Shown here piece by piece: positions 35,566 to 43,094 of a stretch of DNA of 64,000 nucleotides. The stretch is from positions 5,218-69,217 of the forward strand of contig CALCKF010000101.1 in assembly GCA_937966095.1 (NCBI GenBank). Reading direction: 5' to 3'. Origin of the DNA: an uncultured Eubacterium sp. GTDB taxonomy: Bacteria; Bacillota; Clostridia; Peptostreptococcales; Anaerovoracaceae. The stretch's first letter is position 1. Every line of letters begins with the position of its first letter. Under the pieces are notes generated by a model. That model searched no databases, was not told where the DNA came from, and saw nothing but the letters and a program-made list of their open reading frames with translations. The translations under genes were made by a program, and so were the position numbers.

Positions 35566-36459
35566 TTATTTCATGTCTTCATTGTCAAAAGAAAGATATG
35601 GTCTAAAATATTTAACTTTTAGTTTATTTCTATATCTTCCTTTTCTTAAAATAATCAAAATTAAAATACATAAAATAAATGTTATTAGAATCGCAGATAT
35701 TATAACGATTAATCCAATTACATTTATACGTTTATCCAGAAATTCCATTTTTTCTTTACTTTGATCGTATGTATAATAATTTTTTTCTTTGCCATTGTTT
35801 CCGTAGAAAATTTTTTTCCCCAAAGAAATTAGAACATATTTATCCCCATTTATGTTTTTCACCTCAGAAGGATATATTTCCTCAGTAATCGGATTATACA
35901 TATACCACTTTTTATCATTCTGATCCAAATCATTCACATACTGAATAATAACAATATCTTCAATAGGATTTTCTGCTACTGTTATTTTTCCAAATCGTTT
36001 TGTTACTACATTATTTTTTTGGAAACCATCCGGAAGTAATTTGAAATCCGGATCTTCTAATACATAAAGGTTACCATTCAAAAGCAATTCATTATTTTTT
36101 ACTATATGAACATTTATAATATATATTGATTGTTCTCCTTCGTTATCAGTAACTGTAATCTTTTTTTCTATATCTCTGTTTGAAAATTCAACAGGACCCT
36201 CAATTTTGATTCTGGATAAACCGTTTAAAGGTTCAGCAAAAGTGTGGCAGTCTTTGTTTTCTTGTTCGCTTGTTACATAAACATCATAATCATATATATC
36301 TGAAGAAAATTCCGGCACAAGCTCTCCACAATTTATATATAAGTCAGACAGTTTTGTATCTGAATCATTGGGAACTGCAAAAGATGGCTCTAAAACTACC
36401 ATATTTATTAACAAAATAAATATAAATAACAGTGATTTGCAATTAAATTTTTTTAACAT
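35566..36459 (-). CDS. exported single-pass protein with cadherin-like beta-sandwich domain
   Basis: A 297-residue protein with an N-terminal signal peptide (residues 1-28, hydrophobic core LLFIFILLINMVVL), followed by a domain of about 85 residues (DTKLSDLYINCGELVPEFSS, YDYDVYVTS, SIYIINVHIVKN) matching the cadherin-like beta-sandwich (PF12733-type). A second beta-rich part ends near 235, then a membrane helix (VIGLIVIISAILITFILCILIL) and a basic cytosolic tail. It faces the outside next to the cell-surface polymer genes and may bind the polymer or wall. The operon context is clear; the function is not. Confidence 0.7.
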   Translation of the reverse strand: MLKKFNCKSLLFIFILLINMVVLEPSFAVPNDSDTKLSDLYINCGELVPEFSSDIYDYDVYVTSEQENKDCHTFAEPLNGLSRIKIEGPVEFSNRDIEKKITVTDNEGEQSIYIINVHIVKNNELLLNGNLYVLEDPDFKLLPDGFQKNNVVTKRFGKITVAENPIEDIVIIQYVNDLDQNDKKWYMYNPITEEIYPSEVKNINGDKYVLISLGKKIFYGNNGKEKNYYTYDQSKEKMEFLDKRINVIGLIVIISAILITFILCILILIILRKGRYRNKLKVKYFRPYLSFDNEDMK

Positions 36460-36477
36460 ATTTCCTCTTAAAATACA

Positions 36478-37149
36478 TTATATTTTATTTACCAATTTCA
36501 ATACTTTTTCTATTCTATCATCAATAATAAGATTTCCATTTTTTATAATAACCCCTCTATCACACCATTTTTCAGCCATTTCATGAGAGCCATCAAACAG
36601 TAAAAATGTTCCTCCATTTTGCGCGAACATTTCTATTCTATCTCGGCATTTTTCTATGAATGATCCATCATTTAATATAAAAGTATGATCTACTACAAGA
36701 ATATTACAAGGAATGTGTAAACCTATGGCAAAAGCTAATTTTTTTTTCATGATACTTGAATATATTTTTACAGGATTATCTATAGTCATACCGGTTTCTG
36801 CAAAATCTATTATTTCTTCTTCCATTGCTTCGATATTAGATTTATCAATATCTAACGACAATTCATTATTGAATATGTTTTTTCTCCCACTCATTCTCAA
36901 GTTAAAAAAATCATCTATATTGCTTAATGATTTTATAATTCCATTCAAACGCATACATCCAAAAGAATGCTCTGTTTTACCTATCAAAAGGTTAGGTAAA
37001 ATTTTTTTATCAATAGGCGCTTTATTTTTTTGAAAAATTGCTACTTTTTCCCCTGTTTTAATAGAAAATGAAAAATCTTTTATTATATCTGTTTTTTTTT
37101 CATTTTTTATATTTATATTATTCAATTTTATAACTACTGTTGTTTTCAT
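36478..37149 (-). CDS. degenerate Wzt-like ABC protein without functional ATP site
   Basis: A 223-residue homologue of Wzt whose catalytic motifs are all damaged. Where Walker A (GENGSGKST) should be, residues 40-50 read QKNKAPIDKKI. The signature becomes YSSIMKKKLAFAI; the Walker B strand keeps an Asp (NILVVDHTF) but lacks the catalytic Glu; the H-loop reads DGSHEM. Length and all strand positions are kept, with no frameshift, so the protein may still be made and perhaps bind a partner. Its start lies one base after the stop of a permease stub (37151). Either a decaying transporter gene or a repurposed regulator of the intact exporter. Confidence 0.75.
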   Translation of the reverse strand: MKTTVVIKLNNINIKNEKKTDIIKDFSFSIKTGEKVAIFQKNKAPIDKKILPNLLIGKTEHSFGCMRLNGIIKSLSNIDDFFNLRMSGRKNIFNNELSLDIDKSNIEAMEEEIIDFAETGMTIDNPVKIYSSIMKKKLAFAIGLHIPCNILVVDHTFILNDGSFIEKCRDRIEMFAQNGGTFLLFDGSHEMAEKWCDRGVIIKNGNLIIDDRIEKVLKLVNKI

Positions 37150-37150
37150 T

Positions 37151-37228
37151 TTAATCAGCCTTGGCGAGCTTTATTATCTGCTCACGCCATACTATATGTT
37201 CTTTTATTATGCCGAATAATGTGACCAC
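37151..37228 (-). pseudogene. stub of an ABC-2 exporter permease N-terminus
   Basis: The leader upstream of the degenerate ATPase contains a 25-residue frame starting at a GTG (37228), with the C-terminal sequence VWREQIIKLAKAD and a TAA stop at 37153-37151. The segment strongly resembles the amphipathic N-terminus of Wzm-type permeases, which normally continues LxxxYxGxxLGWxW after that point. The frame remains open upstream to about 37315 but has no ATG. It is the natural position for the missing permease partner of the ATPase, so this reads as an internally truncated permease gene. It might instead be a leader peptide. Confidence 0.5.
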
Positions 37229-37254
37229 TTCTTCTCTACCGTCTATATTATTTT

Positions 37255-37271
37255 TAACCTGTTTCAGGTTA
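37255..37271. promoter_or_regulatory. palindromic operator 1 (TAACCTGTTTCAGGTTA)
   Basis: A 17-base palindrome-like site, AACCTG-TTT-CAGGTT. It lies about 40-55 bases downstream of the predicted transcription start of the glycopolymer operon. Together with operator 2 it forms a 17-base perfect inverted repeat around a 17-base spacer. Confidence 0.7.
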
Positions 37272-37288
37272 GTCGAGCACCAAAAAAT

Positions 37289-37305
37289 TAACCTGAAACA
37301 GGTTA
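37289..37305. promoter_or_regulatory. palindromic operator 2 (TAACCTGAAACAGGTTA)
   Basis: The exact reverse complement of operator 1, placed 34 bases away centre to centre (just over three DNA turns) and immediately downstream of the predicted transcription start. Binding here would block the operon promoter. The likely binder is the divergent XRE protein at 37506. Confidence 0.7.
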
Positions 37306-37318
37306 TTCTTTTGTTTTA

Positions 37319-37347
37319 AGTATAACCCCCTCTGTATCTTTAGTCAA
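37319..37347 (-). promoter_or_regulatory. sigma-A promoter of the glycopolymer operon
   Basis: On the minus strand TTGACT (37347-37342) and TATACT (37324-37319) are spaced by exactly 17 bases. Transcription would start near 37312, immediately before operator 2, and run leftward through the stub and all genes down to 18953. It is the only strong promoter seen at the head of this operon. Confidence 0.8.
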
Positions 37348-37398
37348 GGAAAACAGCCATTTTTATACATAAAACGATATTTTTCCACATTACGAATT

Positions 37399-37413
37399 AA
37401 TCTATTTCAGGTT
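37399..37413. promoter_or_regulatory. imperfect operator 3 upstream of the XRE gene
   Basis: AATCTATTTCAGGTT keeps the right half (CAGGTT) and TTT centre of operators 1 and 2, with a degenerate left half. It lies just upstream of a TATAAT (37442-37447) facing the XRE gene, where binding could autoregulate that gene. The -35 hexamer for that TATAAT is weak. Confidence 0.5.
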
Positions 37414-37505
37414 AAAACAAATTCATTACACGCTTATGTTCTATAATCAATTCTGTATATATATCGACTGAATTATTTATTTTGCTTACGGAGGGACTGT
37501 AATTA

Positions 37506-37739
37506 ATGTACAGGAGAATCAGGGATTTGAGAAATGATCACGATATCACACAGAAGGAGCTTGCCAAGATACTGGGAATGTCCCAGACAGGCTACTCCAA
37601 ATATGAGACCGGTGAAAACGATATACCGACTGAGATATTGATACGTCTTGCGGATTACTACAATGTAAGTATAGATTATCTGCTGGACCAGACGGACTGC
37701 AAGAAGAGATACAGAACGAGAGCTGCTTCAAGAAAATGA
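37506..37739 (+). CDS. small XRE-family helix-turn-helix regulator
   Basis: A 77-residue protein that is almost entirely one XRE/Cro-type HTH: LRNDHDITQKELAKILGMSQTGYSKYETGENDIPTEILIRLADYYNVSIDYLLDQTD. It lacks any ligand or dimerisation domain. A GGAGGG precedes the ATG by 11 bases. It is divergent from the glycopolymer operon, and three palindromic sites lie between the two genes, so it probably represses that operon and itself, in the manner of SinR/ImmR-like proteins. Targets are inferred from site position. Confidence 0.88.
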   Translation: MYRRIRDLRNDHDITQKELAKILGMSQTGYSKYETGENDIPTEILIRLADYYNVSIDYLLDQTDCKKRYRTRAASRK

Positions 37740-37769
37740 ACGGCTCTTTTTTTATACAAAATGATCAAA

Positions 37770-37806
37770 ATATAAAAAATACAAGACAGCTTCGGCTGTC
37801 TTGTAT
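37770..37806 (-). terminator. terminator of the tRNA-Leu gene
   Basis: A 12-bp perfect stem with a tetraloop of TTCG/CGAA type (ATACAAGACAGC and complement) is followed on the minus strand by TTTTTTATATTTT. It sits 3 bases beyond the tRNA CCA end. The plus strand lacks a U tract, though the hairpin may still help end the XRE transcript. Confidence 0.88.
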
Positions 37807-37809
37807 ATA

Positions 37810-37896
37810 TGGTGCGGATAAGAGGATTCGAACCTCCATGAAGTTGCCCTCACACGGACCTGAACCGTGCGCGTCTGCCAATTCCGCCATATCCGC
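37810..37896 (-). tRNA. tRNA-Leu, anticodon CAG
   Basis: An 87-base type II tRNA with encoded CCA. Acceptor GCGGATA pairs with TATCCGC, the T arm contains GGTTCGAATCC, a long variable arm (TGAGGGCAACTTCA) is present as expected for Leu, and the anticodon stem CACGG/CCGTG encloses the loop TTCAGGT, giving anticodon CAG (codon CUG). A processing hairpin (GTCGCTT...AAGCGAC, 37904-37928) precedes it. Confidence 0.95.
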
Positions 37897-37933
37897 AGAT
37901 GGGTCGCTTTCATTTAATTCAAGCGACTCATTT

Positions 37934-37961
37934 ATTATACTACATTTCAGGATTTATGCAA
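37934..37961 (-). promoter_or_regulatory. sigma-A promoter of tRNA-Leu
   Basis: TTGCAT (37961-37956) and TATAAT (37939-37934) on the minus strand with a 16-base spacer, about 40 bases upstream of the mature tRNA 5' end. Confidence 0.7.
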
Positions 37962-38007
37962 GATATATTTTGCTTTATTTTATTTTTTTAGCGGATCTTT
38001 ATCTGCA

Positions 38008-39405
38008 TTATTCCCTGCTTGCTTTAACAAGTTCGGCTATACAGTCATCCCATCCCTGTATCAGACGGTCTATATCCTCATCTGACGTAACAGGCGATAT
38101 CAGCATCATATTATGGAACGGTGTGATAAGTATGCCTCTGTTAGAAAGGAATATATGCATGTAGTACATAAGCTGCCAGTCAAAATTGTTCTTTGCTTCC
38201 GTACCGTTTTTAGGAAGGGTAGGCATGAACTGAAGCTCACATCTGGCGCCGGATCTTGTCAGGCTCCACTCCACTCCATGCTTTGCGATGACTTTTTCAA
38301 GTCCGTCTGACAGTCTGTTCTGTCCTCTGAACATCTTTTCAAAAGCTTCTTCTGTAGCAACGTTTGCCAGTGTCTCTCTCATAGCTGCAATAGCAAACTG
38401 ATTAGCTGCCAGCGTTCCTCCTATACCCATAGGGTCAGATACTCCGGCATTGCCGTATGTCTCATTGATCTTGTCGGTTATCTCCTTTGTGAAGCCGTAT
38501 ACCGCTACAGGTATACCTCCGGCTATGGATTTGCCCAGCGTCACAAAGTCAGGTTTGAGGCCCCACGCCCTGGTGCATCCTCCATATCCGTTGGAAAGTG
38601 TATGGGTCTCATCTATTATCATATATGTTCCGTATTTGGTACAGAGTTCTCTCAGACCCTCCAGATAACCTTCTGCCGGAAGCACCATGCCGCAGTTTGT
38701 CATCACAGGTTCAAGAAGCACTGCAGCAACATCTCTATGAGCAAGCTCTCTTTCGGCTGCTTCAAGATCGTTGAACTCAACTACTCTGGTGAGCTGATCC
38801 TTCGGAAGGCCTGGATTCGAATCATATTCTGTTCTCAATGCCAGTTTCCCCTCTTCATTTATATGAGGCAGTGTCTCATCAAGGCTTCCGTGGTAACATT
38901 CCTGCATAACCATTATCTTAGGTCTTCCTGTGAGTGCTCTTGCATTCCTTATAGTGTATCTGTTGGCTTCCGTAGCTGTCATAGCTACCTGCCATGTAGG
39001 AAGACCGAATCTCTTTTCAAGTTCTTTTCCTATTTCCAAAGCATCCAATGTAGGCATCATCGTGGTTATGCCCTTTCTGACCTGCTCGGCTACCCTGTCG
39101 GCTGTGGCCTCGGGAGAATGACCGAACATTGCTCCTGTATCTCCCAGACAGAAATCCACATACTCATTGCCGTCGATATCTATGCATCTGTTTCCCCTGG
39201 CTTCTTTGAGGAATATAGGGTGTTCTGTGCCCCAGTCACCCATCCAAGGCATAGGTACTCCGTTCAGAAGGTTCTCATGAGCCTTGTCGAAAGCCTCCTT
39301 GCTTTTTTTAGTGCGCTCGTTGAATATGGCATCTTCCTTGGCTCTAAGTTTTGCCAGCTGTTCATCTGTCACCAGTCTGTAGGGACTCTTTTTATCTGTT
39401 ATCAT
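38008..39405 (-). CDS. class III PLP aminotransferase (glutamate-1-semialdehyde aminomutase-like)
   Basis: A 465-residue fold-type I PLP enzyme. It has GHSPEAT near the N-terminus, a PLP-phosphate binding TATEANRYTIRNARALTG, the cofactor Asp in MIIDETHTLS, and the Schiff-base Lys in TLGKSIAGGIP. The overall match is to the HemL-like branch of class III, which includes mutases and aminotransferases acting on amino-acid ends. The ATG seven codons inside the longest frame is preferred because AAGGAG sits six bases before it. The sigma-54 promoter upstream and a divergent sigma-54 activator indicate catabolic, substrate-induced expression. No heme genes are nearby, so a role in amino-acid fermentation is more likely than haem synthesis. 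Confidence 0.82.
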   Translation of the reverse strand: MITDKKSPYRLVTDEQLAKLRAKEDAIFNERTKKSKEAFDKAHENLLNGVPMPWMGDWGTEHPIFLKEARGNRCIDIDGNEYVDFCLGDTGAMFGHSPEATADRVAEQVRKGITTMMPTLDALEIGKELEKRFGLPTWQVAMTATEANRYTIRNARALTGRPKIMVMQECYHGSLDETLPHINEEGKLALRTEYDSNPGLPKDQLTRVVEFNDLEAAERELAHRDVAAVLLEPVMTNCGMVLPAEGYLEGLRELCTKYGTYMIIDETHTLSNGYGGCTRAWGLKPDFVTLGKSIAGGIPVAVYGFTKEITDKINETYGNAGVSDPMGIGGTLAANQFAIAAMRETLANVATEEAFEKMFRGQNRLSDGLEKVIAKHGVEWSLTRSGARCELQFMPTLPKNGTEAKNNFDWQLMYYMHIFLSNRGILITPFHNMMLISPVTSDEDIDRLIQGWDDCIAELVKASRE

Positions 39406-39456
39406 TTTACTCTCCTTGTTCATCTGTAATATTATATAACTTATACAAAATATATA

Positions 39457-39472
39457 AGCAATCTTTATGCCA
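39457..39472 (-). promoter_or_regulatory. sigma-54 (-24/-12) promoter of the aminotransferase gene
   Basis: The minus strand reads TGGCAT-N5-TTGCT, a near-perfect -24/-12 element with correct GG-GC spacing. Transcription would begin near 39446, giving a leader of about 40 bases to the preferred start at 39405. No competing sigma-A promoter is apparent. Confidence 0.82.
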
Positions 39473-39533
39473 AGTTATAAAACCGCTGATTTAAGAGGTT
39501 TTATGCGATAAAACTATCATTTTACGCCACATA

Positions 39534-39573
39534 ATTGTCATTTCTGAAAATTTTTATTTTCAAAAATGACAAT
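39534..39573. promoter_or_regulatory. large inverted repeat, likely activator binding site
   Basis: Two 18-base arms (left begins ATTGTCATTTCTGAAAAT) flank a 4-base spacer and pair with a single mismatch. Its centre lies about 107 bases upstream of the sigma-54 start, the standard distance for an enhancer-binding protein. The right arm overlaps a promoter reading toward the activator gene, so binding could also limit the activator's own expression. Confidence 0.7.
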
Positions 39574-39585
39574 AAAATGTATAAT
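39557..39585 (+). promoter_or_regulatory. sigma-A promoter of the sigma-54 activator gene
   Basis: TTTTCA (39557-39562) and a perfect TATAAT (39580-39585) on the plus strand, 17 bases apart. The -35 lies within the right arm of the large inverted repeat. Confidence 0.6.
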
Positions 39586-39612
39586 TATAATATCATTACA
39601 GGGGGTGATCAG

Positions 39613-41055
39613 ATGTCTTTATCTACTATACAGGATACTGTACAGCAAATAGCCAATGCGATAACTGCCGCTCTGGAACTGGAAACAGAGATAGTGGATC
39701 ATACACTGCTGATAATCGGCGGTACAGGCAGGTACTTTGAAAAAATAGGCACATATGAGGAAAACGGAGATCTGGATTCTCCATATGTATATGCCGATTG
39801 TCTTAAAAACGGAGAGGAATATATAAACTTTGATCCGTCATCAGACATCAGATATGATTCAAAGGAAAATGAACTTGCGGAAATCTGCTGCCCCATAAAA
39901 ATAGAAGACCGTACCGTCGGTCTGATAGGACTTGTCGCATTCACGGAAAATCAGCGACAGAAAATGATAGATAAGACACTTGCTTTCAGGACATTCCTGC
40001 GTATAATGTCGGAGCTGATCAGCGGAAAGCTTATCCTTTCCCAGAACAATACCGATCTGAAAAGCACCATTTCCTCTCTGCTTTCGACTGCAGATACTTA
40101 CATGTCCTCCGACAGCATCATAAGCGTCAGCCCTGAGATGCTAAAGCTGAAAAAAAGAGCTCTCCAGGTGGCGCAGAGCGATTCGACAATACTTATCACC
40201 GGCGAGAGCGGTACGGGAAAGGGGCTTCTTGCCATGTCGATCCATGAAAACAGCAGAAGATCCCACATGCCGTTTATAACGGTCAACTGTGCAGCGATAC
40301 CTGAGATGCTGCTGGAAAGTGAGCTTTTCGGATATGAAAAAGGCGCTTTCACCGGTGCTGAAAAAACCGGTAAACTCGGAAAATTCCAGCTGGCCGATAA
40401 GGGAACCATTTTTCTCGACGAAATAGGTGACATGCCTCTGCATTTACAGGTAAAACTGCTTACATGTCTGCAGAACCGTCAGGTCGATCCTGTCGGAAGC
40501 ACTCATCCGGTGGATGTGGATGTTAGAGTGATAGCCGCCACCAACAAAGATCTTGAAAGTATGATACGCAACAATCAGTTCAGAGAAGACCTGTATTTCA
40601 GACTTAATGTCATACCTCTATACATCCCTCCTCTTCGCCAGCGTCCCGAAGATATAGATGTGCTGGTAGATCACGCAATAGAAAAATTCAGCCGTAAGCT
40701 CAACAAGGGCATACTTGGCATCTCTTCGTCTGCCAGAGATGCTCTGAACAGGTACGAATGGCCGGGTAACGTAAGAGAAATAGAGAACGCTATAGAATAT
40801 GCCATAAACATGGAAAATACGCCTGAGATACAGACTTCAAGTCTTCCCGACAAAATAGCGGCATCCGGGAGTGCGCCTGATACCGCAGGAAATCTAAAGA
40901 GCCGTCTTTCTTCGGCTGAACGGAAGATCATATCGGAATGCCTCGATGCGACAGGGTATTCTCTCCGGGGCAAACGCAAAGCCGCAGAGCTACTCGGTAT
41001 AAGTGAATCCACTCTTTACCGCAGGATGAGAGCTCTCGGCCTCATGAAAAAATAA
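39613..41055 (+). CDS. sigma-54-dependent enhancer-binding regulator
   Basis: A 480-residue activator. Residues 1-150 are a sensory domain resembling the sugar-diacid/PrdR-type input (helical start, then [19 protein letters not shown] and [23 protein letters not shown]), with a Cys pair. Residues 175-400 are the AAA+ domain with Walker A GESGTGKG (about 196), the sigma-54 contact loop GAFTGA (about 244) and an R-finger region. A Fis-type HTH occupies 440-480 ([19 protein letters not shown]). The ATG at 39613 with GGGGGTG upstream is preferred to a start 26 codons earlier. It is divergent from the aminotransferase, which carries a matching sigma-54 promoter. Confidence 0.92.
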   Translation: MSLSTIQDTVQQIANAITAALELETEIVDHTLLIIGGTGRYFEKIGTYEENGDLDSPYVYADCLKNGEEYINFDPSSDIRYDSKENELAEICCPIKIEDRTVGLIGLVAFTENQRQKMIDKTLAFRTFLRIMSELISGKLILSQNNTDLKSTISSLLSTADTYMSSDSIISVSPEMLKLKKRALQVAQSDSTILITGESGTGKGLLAMSIHENSRRSHMPFITVNCAAIPEMLLESELFGYEKGAFTGAEKTGKLGKFQLADKGTIFLDEIGDMPLHLQVKLLTCLQNRQVDPVGSTHPVDVDVRVIAATNKDLESMIRNNQFREDLYFRLNVIPLYIPPLRQRPEDIDVLVDHAIEKFSRKLNKGILGISSSARDALNRYEWPGNVREIENAIEYAINMENTPEIQTSSLPDKIAASGSAPDTAGNLKSRLSSAERKIISECLDATGYSLRGKRKAAELLGISESTLYRRMRALGLMKK

Positions 41056-41062
41056 GAAGTAT

Positions 41063-41410
41063 TGGGCAAGACATAAGCCGGGTTCTGTATCAAGCAATCA
41101 TCTATCTTGGCATGCTGTTACCAGCAAGCTCATGCGACCTACCTCCCGGGCAGCGACGGGCCGCCGCATTTACTGCCCTATTTTGGTCTTGCTCCGGATG
41201 GGGTTTACACGAAAGATATGTTACCATACCTCTCTGTGAGCTCTTACCTCGCAATTTCACCCTTGCCACGGCATTATCCGTTTCGGCGGTATGTTTCTGT
41301 TGCACTTTCCCTATAGTTACCTACGCCGGACGTTATCCGGCATCCTCGCCCTGCGGAGCCCGGACTTTCCTCATATATCACAGGATATACGCGATTGCCT
41401 GTCTTACCCA
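41063..41410 (-). ncRNA. rnpB: RNase P RNA
   Basis: A 348-base RNA read leftward. The conserved 5' block GAGGAAAGTCCGGGCTC and the 3' block ACAGAACCCGGCTTA are both present, as is the AGGGTGAAA/GCAAGGGTGAAATTG-type core. The terminal P1 helix forms between GGGTAAGAC and GTCTTGCCC. It ends in a T-rich stretch just before the activator stop codon. It is the catalytic subunit that matures tRNA 5' ends. Confidence 0.95.
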
Positions 41411-41430
41411 AAAAATAACTGATCCTTTCA

Positions 41431-41459
41431 TTTATAACATATAGCAGCTGTTTTGTAAA
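41431..41459 (-). promoter_or_regulatory. sigma-A promoter of rnpB
   Basis: TTTACA (41459-41454) and TATAAA (41436-41431) on the minus strand with a 17-base spacer, in the gap between the Nif3-like gene and rnpB. Confidence 0.72.
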
Positions 41460-41467
41460 GGAATCAT

Positions 41468-42325
41468 TTACATGACCTTGAATGGATCCGGGCAGACCGA
41501 AGATTCCATTATATCCACCTTTTCTCCCAGTTTTTTTTCGAGCTTCATTTTCATATTGCCGGCGAAAAATTTTTCAGTGCCATAATGACCTGCATCAAGA
41601 AGACAGATGCCGTTTTCAGCGGCAGCTCTTGCCTGATGGTATCTGACATCTCCGGTTATCATCACCTGACAGCCTGCATCTGCAGCCATTTTTATGAAAT
41701 CGGCTCCTGCCCCTGTGCATATACCCACCCTGCTTATATCCGTATCCATATCACCGACAGCTTTCAGTTCTCTCAGGCTCATATCCAGCCTTTCGGCGGC
41801 ATATCCGATAAACTCCATATATCTCATCGGTTTCCTGAGTTTACCGATCCTCCCTATATCACCATCATCCATCGCCGATGCCATTTTAGCAGGTGAAGAT
41901 ATATCTTTACCGTTAAGATTCTTTACCGATGACAGCTCTAACAGCTCCGCCAGCATATCATTATTGCCTCCCTTGACCTTGTCAAAAGGAGTATGACATG
42001 AATATACGGATATCCTGTTTTCTATCAGCTTAAATATAAGGCGGCCGCTGTAGCTGCTGTCTTTTATGGATCTGATATCTCCGAATATAAGCGGATGATG
42101 ACTTATTATCATACCGGCTCCATGTTTTATCGCCTCATCTGCCACTTCTTCATCTGCATCAAGGCATGTAACCGCTTTGATGACAGGCTCGCTTTCAAAT
42201 CCTATCAGCAGTCCGCTGTTATCCCATGATTCCTGAAGCACTGCAGGTGCGATCTCCTCCAGTGCATCTGCTATCTCCGCTACAGTTATGAATCTTTCAT
42301 TTTTCGCTTTCCCTGTTTCTTCCAC
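41468..42325 (-). CDS. Nif3-like dinuclear metal-centre protein
   Basis: A 285-residue protein of the NIF3/YqfO family (GTP cyclohydrolase 1 type 2 homologue). Metal ligands visible: MIISHHPLIF near 94-103, YSCHTPFDKV and the C-terminal DAGHYGTEKF, spaced as in the family. The central PII/CutA-like insert of longer YqfO proteins is absent or small. It forms hexameric barrels with a dimetal site; substrate is not firmly known. The GTG start has GGAGGT five bases upstream and lies inside the end of trmK (29-base overlap), the common rpoD-trmK-Nif3 arrangement. Confidence 0.92.
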   Translation of the reverse strand: MEETGKAKNERFITVAEIADALEEIAPAVLQESWDNSGLLIGFESEPVIKAVTCLDADEEVADEAIKHGAGMIISHHPLIFGDIRSIKDSSYSGRLIFKLIENRISVYSCHTPFDKVKGGNNDMLAELLELSSVKNLNGKDISSPAKMASAMDDGDIGRIGKLRKPMRYMEFIGYAAERLDMSLRELKAVGDMDTDISRVGICTGAGADFIKMAADAGCQVMITGDVRYHQARAAAENGICLLDAGHYGTEKFFAGNMKMKLEKKLGEKVDIMESSVCPDPFKVM

Positions 42326-43079
42326 TTCCTACCTCCTTCAAAAGACACTCCAGATAACGTATCTCACGGCATATTTCTTCTTCCAGGCTGCAGTTTCTTT
42401 CCTTTGCCAGCATCACACTTTCCAGTTTCACCTTTGAACTTTCTATATGCCCGTCAAGAAAATCCATTACAGGTCCATCGGCATCTGTTATCCACGGCGG
42501 TATACGGTAAACTATATTTCCTGCACTCTTCTCTGCCTGTCTTATACTGTCAACTGACATACCTTTTACAGGCTCCGATCCATTTACCGCCCCCAGCGGA
42601 GTCAGCACCGTGATTATTTCAGGGATATGCCGTCCCTCTCTTACCAGATCATCACTTATAATGACAAATCCGTTTTCAATAAGCCACCTGCGCAGCTCTC
42701 CCTGTCCTATACGCGGCTGCAGTATGTACTTTTTGAAAGACATGGTCAATTCCATATCCTCTGCCATTATATCTCTTATGAGCTTCCCTCCCATACCGGC
42801 GATAACTATCGTATCAACTTCACTTTTGCCCAGAGGAACAAGTCCGTCTCCGACTCTGAATTCTGCTGCCTCTGTCTGCTCTCCAAGATATATCACAGCA
42901 TTCTCTTCAGCCTTCATAAGTGATTTTTCACTTATATCTGTCATTATCACCCTGGGGCACATAGCATTCTGGAGCATATACAACGGCAAAAAACCATGGT
43001 CGGTTCCGATGTCGGCCATGGTTTCCCCTTTATTTATGCTCTGCGCCATTTTTTCCAGTCTGTCGCTTAAATTTATCAT
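42297..43079 (-). CDS. trmK: tRNA (adenine-22-N1)-methyltransferase
   Basis: A 260-residue class I methyltransferase of the TrmK family: LSDRLEKMAQSINKGETMADIGTDHGFLPLYM holds the SAM motif, followed by MTDISEKSLMKAEENA, the VIAGMGGKLI motif near 93-102 and LQPRIGQGELRRWLIENGF. A C-terminal helical extension matches the family. It methylates A22 in the D loop of type II tRNAs such as Leu, Ser and Tyr. It sits downstream of rpoD as is usual in Firmicutes. Confidence 0.93.
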   Translation of the reverse strand: MINLSDRLEKMAQSINKGETMADIGTDHGFLPLYMLQNAMCPRVIMTDISEKSLMKAEENAVIYLGEQTEAAEFRVGDGLVPLGKSEVDTIVIAGMGGKLIRDIMAEDMELTMSFKKYILQPRIGQGELRRWLIENGFVIISDDLVREGRHIPEIITVLTPLGAVNGSEPVKGMSVDSIRQAEKSAGNIVYRIPPWITDADGPVMDFLDGHIESSKVKLESVMLAKERNCSLEEEICREIRYLECLLKEVGSGRNRESEK

Positions 43080-43094
43080 TTTATCTGTCCTCTG

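Noticed and set aside
37151..37300. A riboswitch in the leader of the glycan operon
   Set aside because: No conserved riboswitch core or stable multi-helix structure was recognised; coding-like sequence of a permease stub explains most of the leader.
37255..37305. Stem-loop formed by the two operators as a Rho-independent terminator or attenuator
   Set aside because: The two 17-base arms could pair, but no T-tract follows the stem on either strand, and each arm is itself palindromic, which fits protein binding better.
37506..37739. Prophage or integrative element boundary at the XRE gene and tRNA-Leu
   Set aside because: An XRE gene next to a tRNA can mark an element, but no integrase, excisionase or repeat of the tRNA 3' end was found in the window.
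38008..39405. True haem-pathway hemL
   Set aside because: No other haem genes are near, and sigma-54 control with a divergent activator indicates a catabolic enzyme of the same fold.
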